NCBI RefSeq assembly: GCF_003177035.1
Contig: NZ_CP029488.1
Coordinates: forward strand, 806,001 to 870,000
Length of the DNA: 64,000 bases
Source of the DNA: Salinisphaera sp. LB1
GTDB lineage: Bacteria > Pseudomonadota > Gammaproteobacteria > Nevskiales > Salinisphaeraceae
Direction of reading: 5' to 3'
Positions within the stretch are counted from its first letter, which is position 1; each line of letters opens with the position of its first letter. The notes under the pieces are model-generated. The model was not told where the DNA came from. It saw nothing but the letters and a program-made list of their open reading frames with translations, and did no database searches. Positions 1-11,855 of this stretch are shown here, piece after piece. The translations under genes were made by a program, and so were the position numbers.

Positions 1-1284
1 CGCCAGCCCCAGGCCGGTCCCGCTGCGCTGATTGTTCGGCGCGCGGAAAAAGCGCTCACCGAGCCGCGGCAATACCTCGGCATCGACGCCGGGGCCGCTG
101 TCGTCGATCTGCACGCACAGCGCGTCGACCTCCGGGGTCAGGGTCAGGGTCACCGTGCCTTGCCGCGGCGTGTAGCGCAGTGCGTTGTCGATCAGGTTAT
201 CCAGCGCCTCCTGCAGCGCCACGGCGTCGCCATTGACCCAGGCCGCCTCGTCGGTGGTTTCGAAACCGAGGTCGATCTGGCTTTCGATCGCCTCCGGAAC
301 ACGCTGCCCGGCCAGTTCCGGCAGCAGCTTGCGCAGATCGACCGGCGCCATCTGCATCGGGCGCGCCTCGGCCCGGGTCAGCGCCAACAGCTGACCGGAA
401 GTCCGGGCGGTACGTCCGGTCAGTTGTTGTATGTGTTCCAGCGCCTTCAGCGCGCGCGGGTCGTCGGCGTAGCGCATCGCCCGTTCCACCTGAAGCCGCA
501 GCCCGGCCAGGGGCGTGCGCAGCTGATGCGCCGCATCCGCGATGAACCGCTCATGCAGTGCGATGATGTCGCGCAAGCGGGCGAACAACGCATCGATCGT
601 GTGCGTGAGCGGCAACAGCTCCACCGGCACATCATCGTCCTCGATCGGCGACAGATCGTGTTCGCGACGACTGAGCCGTCGTGTCAGCGGATCGATGACA
701 CGCAGACCGAATCGAACCCCGAGCCACACCAGCAGCAGCAACGCGCTGATCAGGGCCACTTGCAGGGAGATATTGAGCAGCAGGATCTGACGCGCGACCT
801 GACGGCGCCCGCGGAAGGTCTGCGCTACGGTGATATCGAGAACCCGATTCTTGTGCCCGGGATCGACGATGGCCAGTGTGGCAGCCCGTAACGCGGTGTG
901 CTTGAGATGGGTATCGTACAGTCGCGGCGGCTGGCCCGGCTCCGGCGCGGGCGCCACCGGCGGCAATATCCGGCTGCCGGCGATCAGGCCCTGTTGCGGG
1001 CTGCGAATGGCGAAATAGTTGTGGCCGTCGGGATCGAACTGCAAAAGAAAACGCGCCTGGGGCGATATCGTGCCTTTGAGCGCGTGGGTTTGAAGCATGG
1101 TAGCCAGCGTCCGGCCGTCGTCAGCCAGATCCTCGTCGTGCACCCGGTTGGCATAGGACAAGGCCACGAAGTAGGTGATCACGGCATCAGCTGTCAGAAT
1201 GATCAGCATCGGAACCAGCAGAAACAGCAACAGACGACGGCGCAGACTCGGGCGCCGCGCGGCCGCGGATGCGGACGAACTCAT
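1..1284 (-). CDS. Sensor histidine kinase, partial (C-terminus beyond the window edge)
   Basis: Inner-membrane sensor kinase of the TctE/QseC type, reading off the left edge after 428 codons. Visible parts in order: basic N-terminus with a first membrane segment (about residues 18-42), a periplasmic sensor region, a second membrane segment (about 175-195), a HAMP-like linker, the H-box ADAAHQLRTPLAGLR with its phospho-accepting His, the N-box DNLIDNALRYTP, the G1 box DSGPGV and the start of G2 (GTGLGLA). Its ATG overlaps the stop of the upstream response regulator (ATGA), so the two are co-translated partners. The stimulus cannot be read from the sequence. Only the end of the ATPase domain is missing, because of the window edge and not because of a mutation. 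Confidence 0.9.
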   Translation of the reverse strand, partial: MSSSASAAARRPSLRRRLLLFLLVPMLIILTADAVITYFVALSYANRVHDEDLADDGRTLATMLQTHALKGTISPQARFLLQFDPDGHNYFAIRSPQQGLIAGSRILPPVAPAPEPGQPPRLYDTHLKHTALRAATLAIVDPGHKNRVLDITVAQTFRGRRQVARQILLLNISLQVALISALLLLVWLGVRFGLRVIDPLTRRLSRREHDLSPIEDDDVPVELLPLTHTIDALFARLRDIIALHERFIADAAHQLRTPLAGLRLQVERAMRYADDPRALKALEHIQQLTGRTARTSGQLLALTRAEARPMQMAPVDLRKLLPELAGQRVPEAIESQIDLGFETTDEAAWVNGDAVALQEALDNLIDNALRYTPRQGTVTLTLTPEVDALCVQIDDSGPGVDAEVLPRLGERFFRAPNNQRSGTGLGLA

Positions 1285-1958
1285 TCGGACGCTTCATCGA
1301 CTGTCAGCATGTAGCCGAGCCCGCGCACCGTACGCACCGACGCCCCCGATTTTTCCAGCTTGCGCCGCAGGCGATGTACGGCGATATCCAACCCATTATC
1401 GGTCAGTTCCTCGTTCCAATCACATATGGCTTCGATCAGCTGCGATCGGCTGATCAGGCGCTCCGGCCGGGCGGCCAGGGCTGACAGCAACCCAAACTCC
1501 CGGGCCGTAAGCTCGAGCTCACGCGCTCCGACCCAGCCCCGCCGGCCCGCAATATCCAGCCGCAATCGCCCCAACTGCACTTCCGGCCGGCCATGCGTGA
1601 CCTGGCGGCGCAGCAACGCACGCACCCGGGCCGCGAACTCGACGTAAGCGAACGGCTTGACCAGATAGTCGTCGGCACCGAGATCAAGGATGCGGATCCG
1701 TTCCTCCATGCTGTCCCGAGCGGTAACGATGAATACCGCCAGCGGGTTCCGATCCTGGCGCAACTCATGCAGCAATCGGTCGCCACTCAGGTAGGGAAGC
1801 CCCAGATCCAGAACCAGCAAATCGTGCGTCTTTTCCTGCAGCGCCAGCCGAGCCTCGCGCCCGTCCGACAAGTGATCCACCGCATGACCGCTGTCGCGCA
1901 AGCCGGCACACAAGCCCTCGGCAATCGCGGGATCATCTTCTACCACGAGGATACGCAT
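1281..1958 (-). CDS. OmpR-family response regulator (TctD/QseB-like)
   Basis: 225-aa transcriptional regulator. The N-terminal receiver domain has the acidic pair EDD at residues 7-9, the phospho-acceptor Asp in LVLDLGLP (about residue 51) and the conserved Lys in LVKPFAYVE (about 101). The C-terminal winged helix (about 125-220) contains TAREFGLL and the recognition-helix region ELTDNGLDIAVHRLRRKL. It overlaps the downstream kinase by 4 bp and is the first gene of the two-gene unit. Family members are phosphorylated by the partner kinase and bind direct repeats near target promoters. The targets here are unknown. Confidence 0.93.
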   Translation of the reverse strand: MRILVVEDDPAIAEGLCAGLRDSGHAVDHLSDGREARLALQEKTHDLLVLDLGLPYLSGDRLLHELRQDRNPLAVFIVTARDSMEERIRILDLGADDYLVKPFAYVEFAARVRALLRRQVTHGRPEVQLGRLRLDIAGRRGWVGARELELTAREFGLLSALAARPERLISRSQLIEAICDWNEELTDNGLDIAVHRLRRKLEKSGASVRTVRGLGYMLTVDEASE

Positions 1959-2328
1959 CGGCGGAGGGCAGCCCTGTTTTCTTGCTTGTTCGGGAACATG
2001 GGTGGGACTGCGTGCCGCCGACTAAGTTCAATCCATGCGCACCATCAACGGAACAATCCGGCTTACGCGCCGACCGGCGGGGTCGCCTCCCGGCCGGTAA
2101 GCGATGGCGCCGCAAAGCCCCGCCTCACGCCGGCCGGGACCCGCGCCACTCGGGTCGCCGTTGCCGGTTCGCCCTGATGCGAGCGCACACGCATCATGAC
2201 AGCCTGGGCTTTACGATAAACGAACGCCGCGCCCGCGCTGTCGGCAACAGCGCGCGGAATCCAGCATCGGGGCGCGTTCGCCGCCGCCCCTGCGGCGCGG
2301 CGAGACCCGCTATACCTGGCGCGCGCCG
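1959..2328. other. Intergenic stretch without a recognisable gene
   Basis: 370 bp between the start of the two-component operon and the 3' end of the fructose PTS operon, both on the minus strand. It must hold the promoter of the response-regulator operon and the end of the fru transcript. I see no convincing ORF, RNA gene or U-tailed hairpin in it. Confidence 0.5.
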
Positions 2329-4092
2329 TCACGCCACATGCGAGGAATCCAGGCCCAGCGGATCGGCGTTATTGCCGGCAGACACCGCGTCCGCAGCCAG
2401 GCGCGGCTTGATCAGCGCATAAACCAGTCCGGTGACCACCGAACCCGAGGCGATCGCGCCGAGATAGAGGAACGCGTGGGTCACGGCGTTCGGGATCAGC
2501 AGCACGAACAACCCGCCGTGCGGGGCCATCAGTTTGCAGCCGAAGTACATGCTCATGCCGCCCGCGACCGCGCCGCCCGTCACGCAGCAGGGAATCACGC
2601 GCAGCGGATCGCGGGCCGCGAACGGAATCGCGCCCTCGGTGATGAAGCACAGGCCCAGCACCACCGCGGCCTTGCCGCCCTCGCGCTCGGCGGTATCGAA
2701 CTTCGGCCGGGCCACCACACTGGCCAGGCCGAGGCCCAACGGCGGCACCATCCCGCCGGCCATGATGGCGGCCATCGGCAGATAAGTGTGCGAGGACAGC
2801 AGCCCCACGCCAAACGTATAGGCCGCCTTGTTGATCGGCCCGCCCATGTCGAAACACATCATGCCGCCCAGCAACAGGCCCAGCAGCACGGCGTTGGTGG
2901 CGTCCATCGAATTGAGGAAGTGCGTCAGCGCACCGAGAATGGCCGCCACGGGCGTGCCGATGACGTAGATCATCACCAGACCGGTTGCCAGGCTCGACAA
3001 CAACGGGATGATGAGAATCGGCTTGAGCGACTGGATGCTCGCCGGTAACGGCACGAACCGCTTGACCGCGAGCGCCGCATAGCCACCAAGAAAACCCGCG
3101 ATGATGCCGCCGATGAAGCCGGCGCCGAGATCGGTCGCCAGCCAGCCGCCGATTAGGCCCGGGGTCAGCCCCGGCCGGTCGGCGATCGAATACGCGATAT
3201 AGCCGGCCAGCACCGGCACCATCAGCTTGAAGGCCGAACCAGCGCCGATCTGCATGAGCGCGGCCGCGAAGCTGCCTTTCTGGTCCGCGGCATGAATGCC
3301 GAACACGAACGACAGGGCGATGCACAGCCCACCGGCCACCACCATCGGCAGCATGAACGATACGCCGGTCAGCAGATGCTTGTAGACCCCGCGTTCCTTG
3401 AAACTGGCCTTGGGCCTGCTGGCCGAGGCGCCGTATTCGGCCTCCCCCTCCGACTCGACCGCCGCTTCGGCGAGCGCGGCCTCGATCGTCGCCTTGGCGC
3501 GCTTGAGCGCAGCCCCCGTGGACGCCCGATAGATCCGCTTGCCGGCGAAGCGCGAATCGTCGACCTCGATGTCGCAAGCCAGCAGCACGATGTCGGCGGC
3601 CGCAATCTCCTCGTCGGTGAGCGCATCCTGGGCCCCGACCGAACCCTGGGTTTCGATGCGCACCTCGTGGCCCATCGCGCGCCCGGCCTGGGTCAGCGCT
3701 TCAGCCGCCATGAAGGTATGCGCCACGCCCGTCGGGCAGGCGGTTACGCCGACGATGCGCGCACGCTCGGCAGGCGCCGCCTCGGCATCGGGCGCCGCGG
3801 CCGGCTCGTCGGCCGGGTCGTAGGGCTGCGCCGCCTCGGGCGCGCGCTCGATCACGCGATCCGGATCGGCCAGCGCATCGGCCATCTCGGCCCGATACAA
3901 CGCCCGGCCGGCATAGCACGCCAGATCAACCGGCGCACTCGCAGCCACGATGATCAGCTCGCCGGTGCCGTCGTCCTCGTTGGCGAAGACCGGCGTGTGG
4001 CCCTGGCGCTCCGCCGCGCGGGCCAGTCGCTGGGCCGCCAGCCAGGATGTGGTGCGGCCGCCGGGGCAGGCTGTGACGATGGTTATTTTCAT
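2329..4092 (-). CDS. fruA: PTS fructose transporter, EIIBC component
   Basis: 587-aa membrane permease that imports fructose and phosphorylates it to fructose 1-phosphate. The N-terminus carries two tandem EIIB-type domains: a first one around the Cys in VTACPGG (residue 9), and a second after an Ala/Glu-rich linker with GVTACPTGVAHTFMAAEAL (about 115-132), whose Cys is the usual phosphorylation site. From about residue 235 to 570 it is the hydrophobic EIIC domain, with GGMMCFDMGGPINKAAY typical of fructose permeases. A GAGGAG ribosome site precedes the ATG. It lies 61 bp after fruK as the last gene of the fruB-fruK-fruA operon. Confidence 0.97.
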   Translation of the reverse strand: MKITIVTACPGGRTTSWLAAQRLARAAERQGHTPVFANEDDGTGELIIVAASAPVDLACYAGRALYRAEMADALADPDRVIERAPEAAQPYDPADEPAAAPDAEAAPAERARIVGVTACPTGVAHTFMAAEALTQAGRAMGHEVRIETQGSVGAQDALTDEEIAAADIVLLACDIEVDDSRFAGKRIYRASTGAALKRAKATIEAALAEAAVESEGEAEYGASASRPKASFKERGVYKHLLTGVSFMLPMVVAGGLCIALSFVFGIHAADQKGSFAAALMQIGAGSAFKLMVPVLAGYIAYSIADRPGLTPGLIGGWLATDLGAGFIGGIIAGFLGGYAALAVKRFVPLPASIQSLKPILIIPLLSSLATGLVMIYVIGTPVAAILGALTHFLNSMDATNAVLLGLLLGGMMCFDMGGPINKAAYTFGVGLLSSHTYLPMAAIMAGGMVPPLGLGLASVVARPKFDTAEREGGKAAVVLGLCFITEGAIPFAARDPLRVIPCCVTGGAVAGGMSMYFGCKLMAPHGGLFVLLIPNAVTHAFLYLGAIASGSVVTGLVYALIKPRLAADAVSAGNNADPLGLDSSHVA

Positions 4093-4153
4093 GCTTCACT
4101 CCTCAGCAACGGTCTTCGCCCCATCGGCTCGGACACGTCGTCTGGCAACTGCT

Positions 4154-5109
4154 CTATTCCACCGGCGCGTCGATCGTGACGGCATCGACCGTCACCGCGC
4201 CGCGCAATGTCTCGAAAACCGGCGTATCCGAACGGCCGACCCCGATCCGGGTCACGGCATCGGCCGACAAGGCCACCGCAAACGCGAGCGTGTCGGCATC
4301 CGCCCAGCCCGAAAGCCGCCCGTGCAGGAGCCCGGCAACCAGCGTGTCTCCGGCACAGACCGTGCTCTCGACCCCAACCGCGGGCGCGGTGGCCGCCAGC
4401 ACATCGCGGCTCGTGAGCCACACAACCCCGTCGGCACCGCGCGAGATCGCGACCTCGGCCACACCCCGGCCCTGCAATTCACGCCCCGCGGCGATCAAGT
4501 CGGCGGCGTCGGCCAGATCGCGGCCCACGCAGGCCGCCAGTTCAGCGGCGTTGGGCTTGATCAGCGCCGGCGCGAGCGCGAGTCCGGCCGTCAGGGCGGC
4601 ACCACTGGCATCCAGCCATAACGGGATCCCGGCCTCGAGCAGCGGATCGAGCGCGGCATGCAGCATCGCCGGGGTCAGACCCGGCGGCAGACTGCCGGCG
4701 ATCACCACTGCGTCGAGTGGACCGGATGCCTGGGCCGCGATCACTTCGGCCAGGCGCGCGGCGTCGGACGCCTCGACCGCCGCGCCGGGCGCATTGACGT
4801 CGGTGACGCGACCATCGGCTTCGGCGAGCTTGGCGTTGGTACGGGTTTCGCCGGGCACGCGCACGAAGTCATCGGTGACGCCCCAGTCCGCGAATGCGGC
4901 CCCGAAAACGCCCGCGTTATCGGCGCCGAGAAAGCCGGTCACGGTCACGTCATGCCCGTGGGCGGCGAGCACCCGCGCGACGTTGTTGCCCTTGCCCGCC
5001 GGGCTCGTGCGGCAAGTCCGCGCGCGGTTGACCGCGCCCGGCACGAGCCGCGCCAGGCCGATCGACAAATCCAGCGCCGGGTTCGGCGTGATCGCCAGAA
5101 CGCGCGCCA

Positions 5110-5110
<1 letters not shown>
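4154..5110 (-). CDS. fruK: 1-phosphofructokinase
   Basis: 318-aa PfkB/ribokinase-family cytosolic kinase converting fructose 1-phosphate to fructose 1,6-bisphosphate. The N-terminal TPNPALDLS and the substrate-binding SPAGKGNNVARVL are diagnostic of 1-phosphofructokinases. The C-terminal VCAGDTLVAGLL contains the catalytic Asp of the family's GAGDS-like motif, with Cys replacing the usual first Gly. Its ATG overlaps the fruB stop by one base (TAATG), which implies translational coupling. It takes the product made by FruB/FruA into glycolysis. Confidence 0.97.
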
Positions 5111-7983
<2,873 letters not shown>

Positions 7984-8136
7984 GACAACTCCGGGAACGG
8001 ATCGAACCGCGGTAATACAGCGGGCGGCGGCCCGCCCGTGGTATGCGGCTATCGGGGCATGGCTGAATCGTGTCAGCGCCATTACAGTTGTATGCTGAGA
8101 TGGCTCGAACGAGGAATCAAGTGAAATACCCGCGCT

Positions 8137-8152
8137 TCAGACAAAAGTCTGA
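8137..8152. promoter_or_regulatory. Candidate Cra/FruR operator in the fru-cra divergent region
   Basis: Perfect 6-bp inverted repeat TCAGAC-AAAA-GTCTGA, 21 bp upstream of the cra ATG and about 150 bp upstream of fruB. On the other strand its core reads AGACTTTTGTCT, which differs by one base from a palindrome just before the sugar porter (9212-9223). The repetition beside genes of one pathway is what suggests an operator. It does not resemble the E. coli Cra consensus and lacks the central CG common in LacI-family operators, so assignment to this regulator is inference. Confidence 0.5.
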
Positions 8153-8173
8153 CACGCCAGGAGGGTCACAACC

Positions 8174-9208
8174 ATGACCGCCCGCACCCTTGCCGACATC
8201 GCCCGACTCGCCGGCGTGTCCCGGACCACGGCCAGCTACGTAATAAACGGCCAGGCCGAGGCCCGGCGCATCAGCCGCGCCACCGTGGAACGCGTCCAGG
8301 CCGTGGTCGCCGCCCACGATTTCCAGGTCGACGCCCGGGCCGTCGCGCTGCGCCGGGGCGAGACGCGCACCCTCGGGCTGGTGGTGCCGGATCTGGAAAA
8401 TGCCAGCTACGCGCGCCTGGCCAAGCGCATCGAGCGAGGCGCGCGCGCTGCCGGCTACCAGGTGATCATCGTCGACTCCGACGACGAGGCGGCCACCGAA
8501 CGCCGTCTGGTCGAGTCGCTGCGCGCCCGCCGCTGCGACGGGTTGATCGTGGCCTCCTGTCTAGACCGCGACGACCCGTTCTACGATGGCGTGGCCGGCA
8601 GCGGCCTGCCGGTGATCGGCCTGGACCGCCCACTCGACGAAACACGCTTTCGCAGCGTGGCCTCGAGCAACACGGAGGCCGCGCGCCGCCTCACCGCCTC
8701 GGTTCTGACCCGCGAAACACACACCATCCTGTGGCTGGATGCCGTGCCCGGCCTGTCGATCACCGAGCGCCGACGCGCCGGGTTCATGGCGGCCGTGGCC
8801 GCGCACGACGGCGACTGCCAGGCCGCCGTGCGCACGGCCGCGGCCTTCGATCGCGCCAGCGGTGCACGGCTGCTCACCGACTGGCTCAGCGAACACCCCA
8901 TGCCCGATGCGCTGATCACAGCCGCTTATCCGCTACTCGACGGCGCGCTCGACGTGCTGCTGGCCGACGCGGGCGACACGCCAGCCCTGCCGCGGGCCGG
9001 CACCTTCGGCGATGACCGCGTGCTCGATTTCCTGCCCATGGCGGTCAATTCGCTGCCGCAACAACACGACAAGATCGCGCAGACGACCCTCGAACGCATG
9101 TGGGCGGCACTCGCCGGGGAATGTACGCCGGGACGAGACCGCATTCATCGCCTGTTGAAGCAACGACGCCGCAAAGTTCCATCAGGCGAAACAAACGTTC
9201 CGAAATAA
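8174..9208 (+). CDS. cra: LacI-family fructose regulator (Cra/FruR-like)
   Basis: 344-aa DNA-binding regulator. The N-terminal helix-turn-helix TLADIARLAGVSRTTASYVING and hinge region match the Cra/FruR subgroup. The rest is a periplasmic-binding-protein-like effector domain, beginning with TLGLVVPDLENASYARLAKRIE. Members repress fru genes and release DNA on binding fructose 1-phosphate or fructose 1,6-bisphosphate. AGGAGG lies 9 bases upstream of the ATG. The gene is divergent from the fru operon and immediately upstream of an MFS sugar porter, so both neighbours are likely targets. Whether it acts only locally or as a global Cra cannot be told from this window. Confidence 0.9.
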   Translation: MTARTLADIARLAGVSRTTASYVINGQAEARRISRATVERVQAVVAAHDFQVDARAVALRRGETRTLGLVVPDLENASYARLAKRIERGARAAGYQVIIVDSDDEAATERRLVESLRARRCDGLIVASCLDRDDPFYDGVAGSGLPVIGLDRPLDETRFRSVASSNTEAARRLTASVLTRETHTILWLDAVPGLSITERRRAGFMAAVAAHDGDCQAAVRTAAAFDRASGARLLTDWLSEHPMPDALITAAYPLLDGALDVLLADAGDTPALPRAGTFGDDRVLDFLPMAVNSLPQQHDKIAQTTLERMWAALAGECTPGRDRIHRLLKQRRRKVPSGETNVPK

Positions 9209-9228
9209 GTGAGACTTTAGTCTTACTT
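9207..9228. promoter_or_regulatory. Second candidate Cra operator, upstream of the sugar porter
   Basis: 22-bp near-palindrome directly after the cra stop codon. Its 10-bp arms differ at one pair and flank a TT centre, and the core is AGACTTTAGTCT (9212-9223). No T-tract follows and a two-base centre cannot form an RNA loop, so a terminator is less likely than a protein-binding site. It lies 92 bp upstream of the porter ATG. Confidence 0.5.
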
Positions 9229-9319
9229 GCTGCGTGCAGCGATGGGCATGATCGCCCAACGCCGATATTTTATACGCGCTTTTCCCCCTTCCCTTCCCTA
9301 TATTTCAAGGAGATTCGAT

Positions 9320-10753
9320 ATGGCCGGTGCACCTGGCTCCGTCTCGTCGACATCGCAATCAACGCCCGAGGTCGTCGCCCACGCCGACATCGTGCCGATG
9401 GTCTGGCTTTCCTGCGGCCTGGCCGCGCTCGCCGGCCTGCTGTTCGGCATGGACATCGGCGTCATTTCCGGCGCCCTACCCTTCATCAAAAAGGATTTCA
9501 ACCTGTCCTCGGCGATGGAGGGCTGGATCGTGTCGTCGATGATGGTCGGCGCCGCCATCGGCGCCCTGTCGGCCGGTACGATCTCCAAGACCATGGGCCG
9601 CAAGCGCGCGCTGCTGGCCTCCGCGCTACTGTTCATCATCGGCGCGCTCGTGTGCGTGTCCGCGCCCGGGCCAACGCTGCTGTGGATCGGCCGTATCCTG
9701 CTCGGCCTGGCCGTCGGCGTGGCCTCGTTCACCGCCCCGCTGTATCTGTCGGAGGTCACGCCCGAGCGCATTCGCGGCACGACCATCTCCTTCTATCAGT
9801 TGATGGTCACGGTCGGCATCCTCGCGGCGTTCGTCTCCAACGCGGCGTTTTCGTATATCGAGAGCTGGCGCTGGATGTTCGGCGTGCTGGTAATCCCGGC
9901 CGTGATGCTGTTCTTTGGCGCACTGAGCGTACCCAACAGCCCGCGCTGGCTCGCGGCCAAGGATCGCTTCGACGAAGCGCGTGACGTGCTGTCCAGGCTG
10001 CGCGGCACGACCGAGGAAGTCGACTACGAAATGGGCGAGATCCAGGACGCGATCGAGCAGGAACGCGGCGCGCAGGGCTTCCAGATGTTCCGCAGCAACC
10101 CGAATTTCCGTCGCTCGGTGTTCCTGGGCGTGGCCCTGCAGCTGGTGCAGCAGTTCACCGGCATGAACGTAATCATGTACTACGCCCCGCAGATCTTTCA
10201 GACCGCGGGTTTCGAAGGCACTTCGGCCAGCCTGTGGGCGACCGTGGTCACCGGCCTGACCAACGTCCTGGCCACCTTCATCGCCATCGCGCTGATCGAC
10301 CGTGCCGGGCGCAAGCCGATTCTGTATGCCGGCTTCGCCATCATGGCCATCACCATGGCGCTGCTGAGCACGATCATCTACATCGGCCCGAGCACGGCCT
10401 TTTTGCAATACACGGCCATGGCCATGGTGCTGCTGTTCGTGGTCGGCTTCGCCATGTCGGCCGGCCCGCTGATCTGGACGCTGTGCGCCGAAATCCAGCC
10501 CCTGCAGGGCCGCGACTTCGGCATCGGCGCCTCCACCGGCGCCAACTGGATCGGCAACTTCTGCATCGGCTTCTTCTTCCCGATCATGTTTAACGGCATT
10601 GGCGGCACCTGGACCTTCGGCCTGCTGGCCGCGGTCAACGCACTGTTCATCATCTTCACGCTCAAGTACGTGCCCGAGACCAAGGGCATCTCGCTGGAGA
10701 AGATCGAAACGAACCTGTTGTCGGGCAAGGCGCTCAGCAAAATCGGCGTCTGA
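9320..10753 (+). CDS. MFS sugar porter (GalP/AraE/XylE type sugar-proton symporter)
   Basis: 477-aa, 12-helix inner-membrane transporter of the sugar porter family. Signatures in order: FGMDIGVISGALPFI in helix 1, GRKRALL after helix 2, LSEVTPERIRGT and PNSPRWLAAKDRF around helix 6, QLVQQFTGMNVIMYYAPQIF in helix 7, DRAGRKPILY, and the C-terminal VPETKGISLEKIE. ATG 9320 is chosen over an upstream in-frame start because AAGGAG lies 8 bases before it. Substrate is likely a hexose or pentose; the fru/cra neighbours and shared operator-like palindrome favour fructose or glucose. A strong terminator follows. Confidence 0.92.
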   Translation: MAGAPGSVSSTSQSTPEVVAHADIVPMVWLSCGLAALAGLLFGMDIGVISGALPFIKKDFNLSSAMEGWIVSSMMVGAAIGALSAGTISKTMGRKRALLASALLFIIGALVCVSAPGPTLLWIGRILLGLAVGVASFTAPLYLSEVTPERIRGTTISFYQLMVTVGILAAFVSNAAFSYIESWRWMFGVLVIPAVMLFFGALSVPNSPRWLAAKDRFDEARDVLSRLRGTTEEVDYEMGEIQDAIEQERGAQGFQMFRSNPNFRRSVFLGVALQLVQQFTGMNVIMYYAPQIFQTAGFEGTSASLWATVVTGLTNVLATFIAIALIDRAGRKPILYAGFAIMAITMALLSTIIYIGPSTAFLQYTAMAMVLLFVVGFAMSAGPLIWTLCAEIQPLQGRDFGIGASTGANWIGNFCIGFFFPIMFNGIGGTWTFGLLAAVNALFIIFTLKYVPETKGISLEKIETNLLSGKALSKIGV

Positions 10754-10837
10754 TCGGCCGGGCAAACGCACGGCGACGCGGCGTAGTCGTCGCGTCGCTG
10801 CCCGCCTGCTAAAGTAGCGCGGTATAAACCGCTTACC

Positions 10838-10865
10838 GACCGGCCGCTGGCCGGTCGTTTTGTTT
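10838..10865 (+). terminator. Rho-independent terminator after the sugar porter
   Basis: 8-bp perfect stem GACCGGCC / GGCCGGTC with a GCT loop, followed by GTTTTGTTT. It closes the porter transcript before the hydrolase gene. Confidence 0.8.
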
Positions 10866-10922
10866 GCACAACCTGAACAGGGCCGGCCGCCAGGGTGACC
10901 GGCCACAGCACGGGGTTCGACC

Positions 10923-11741
10923 ATGAGCAACGCCTGGGATCGCGCCTACGACAACCGCGCCGCGGTCGCCGACGCCGGCGACTGGCTGCGCCACTGGCAG
11001 GCCGACGCCGCGGCCTTTCGCGCGCTGCGCGGCGCCGACCAGCCGCTGGAGCGCACCTACGGCGTCGGCGAGCGTGAAGTCTTCGACCTGTTCGAGCCGG
11101 AGGGCGAAGCGGCGGGCACGCTGATCTTCGTCCACGGCGGCTACTGGCGAGCGCTGTCGCGCCGCGACAATCACCAGTTCGCCGCCGGCGCACTCGCCCG
11201 CGGCTGGCGGGTCGCGTTGATCGAATACCCGCTGTGCCCGGATGTCACGCTGGAGTCGCTGGCGGATGCCGTGATTGCCGGCATCCAGGCGATCGCCGAC
11301 GAAGTGACGGGCCCGCTCGTACTGGCCGGGCATTCGGCCGGTGGCCATCTCGTCACCCATGCCGTGACCACCCACAGCGGCCTGCTGGCCGCGGCCCGCA
11401 AACGCATCCGCCGCGTCATCTCCATCTCCGGGCTGCACGACCTGCGCCCCATCGCCGCCACCACCGACATCAACGGCACGCTGGGCCTGTCCGAACAGCG
11501 CGCGACGCTCGCCTCGCCAGCGCTGCAATCGCCCGATCTGCCCGGCGATCTGATCTGCGTGGTGGGCGGCGACGAACTGCCCGAACTCAAGCGCCAGACC
11601 CACCTGCTCGCCAATATCTGGACCGGCCTGGGCGTGGCCACACGCGCCGTAGAACTGGCCGGTGAGCATCATTTTTCCGTGCTGGAAGCCCTGCGCTCGC
11701 CCGCGACGGCGTTGACGCGGTGGGCAACGCCCGAGGGCTGA
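10923..11741 (+). CDS. Alpha/beta hydrolase, arylformamidase-like
   Basis: 272-aa probable cytosolic hydrolase. FVHGGYWRALSR carries the HGGxW oxyanion motif of arylformamidases (kynurenine formamidases), GHSAGGHL has the nucleophilic Ser, and VVGGDELPE with GEHHFSVLEAL provide plausible Asp and His of the triad. The family cleaves N-formylkynurenine or related amides and esters. No kynurenine-pathway gene is nearby, so the substrate is open. It is convergent with the ABC importer operon and separated from the porter by a terminator, so it is probably monocistronic. Confidence 0.75.
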   Translation: MSNAWDRAYDNRAAVADAGDWLRHWQADAAAFRALRGADQPLERTYGVGEREVFDLFEPEGEAAGTLIFVHGGYWRALSRRDNHQFAAGALARGWRVALIEYPLCPDVTLESLADAVIAGIQAIADEVTGPLVLAGHSAGGHLVTHAVTTHSGLLAAARKRIRRVISISGLHDLRPIAATTDINGTLGLSEQRATLASPALQSPDLPGDLICVVGGDELPELKRQTHLLANIWTGLGVATRAVELAGEHHFSVLEALRSPATALTRWATPEG

Positions 11742-11770
11742 AAGCCGCGTCGAGCCTCGCCCGTTTTTTA
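11730..11770 (+). terminator. Probable terminator after the hydrolase
   Basis: CGAGGGCT near the stop codon pairs imperfectly (one bulge) with AGCCTCG and is followed by a run of six T at 11764-11769. It lies between convergent genes. Confidence 0.5.
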
Positions 11771-11855
11771 TGCCGATTCTCGAGGGCTTGCATCGGCGGC
11801 GATCCGGAACCTTCCTGCGCTCGTCGGACCCGGCGCGGCACGGGCGACGGGGACG

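Noticed and set aside
9207-9228. Terminator of cra
   Set aside because: The palindrome has a two-base centre and no T-tract, so an RNA hairpin terminator is unlikely.
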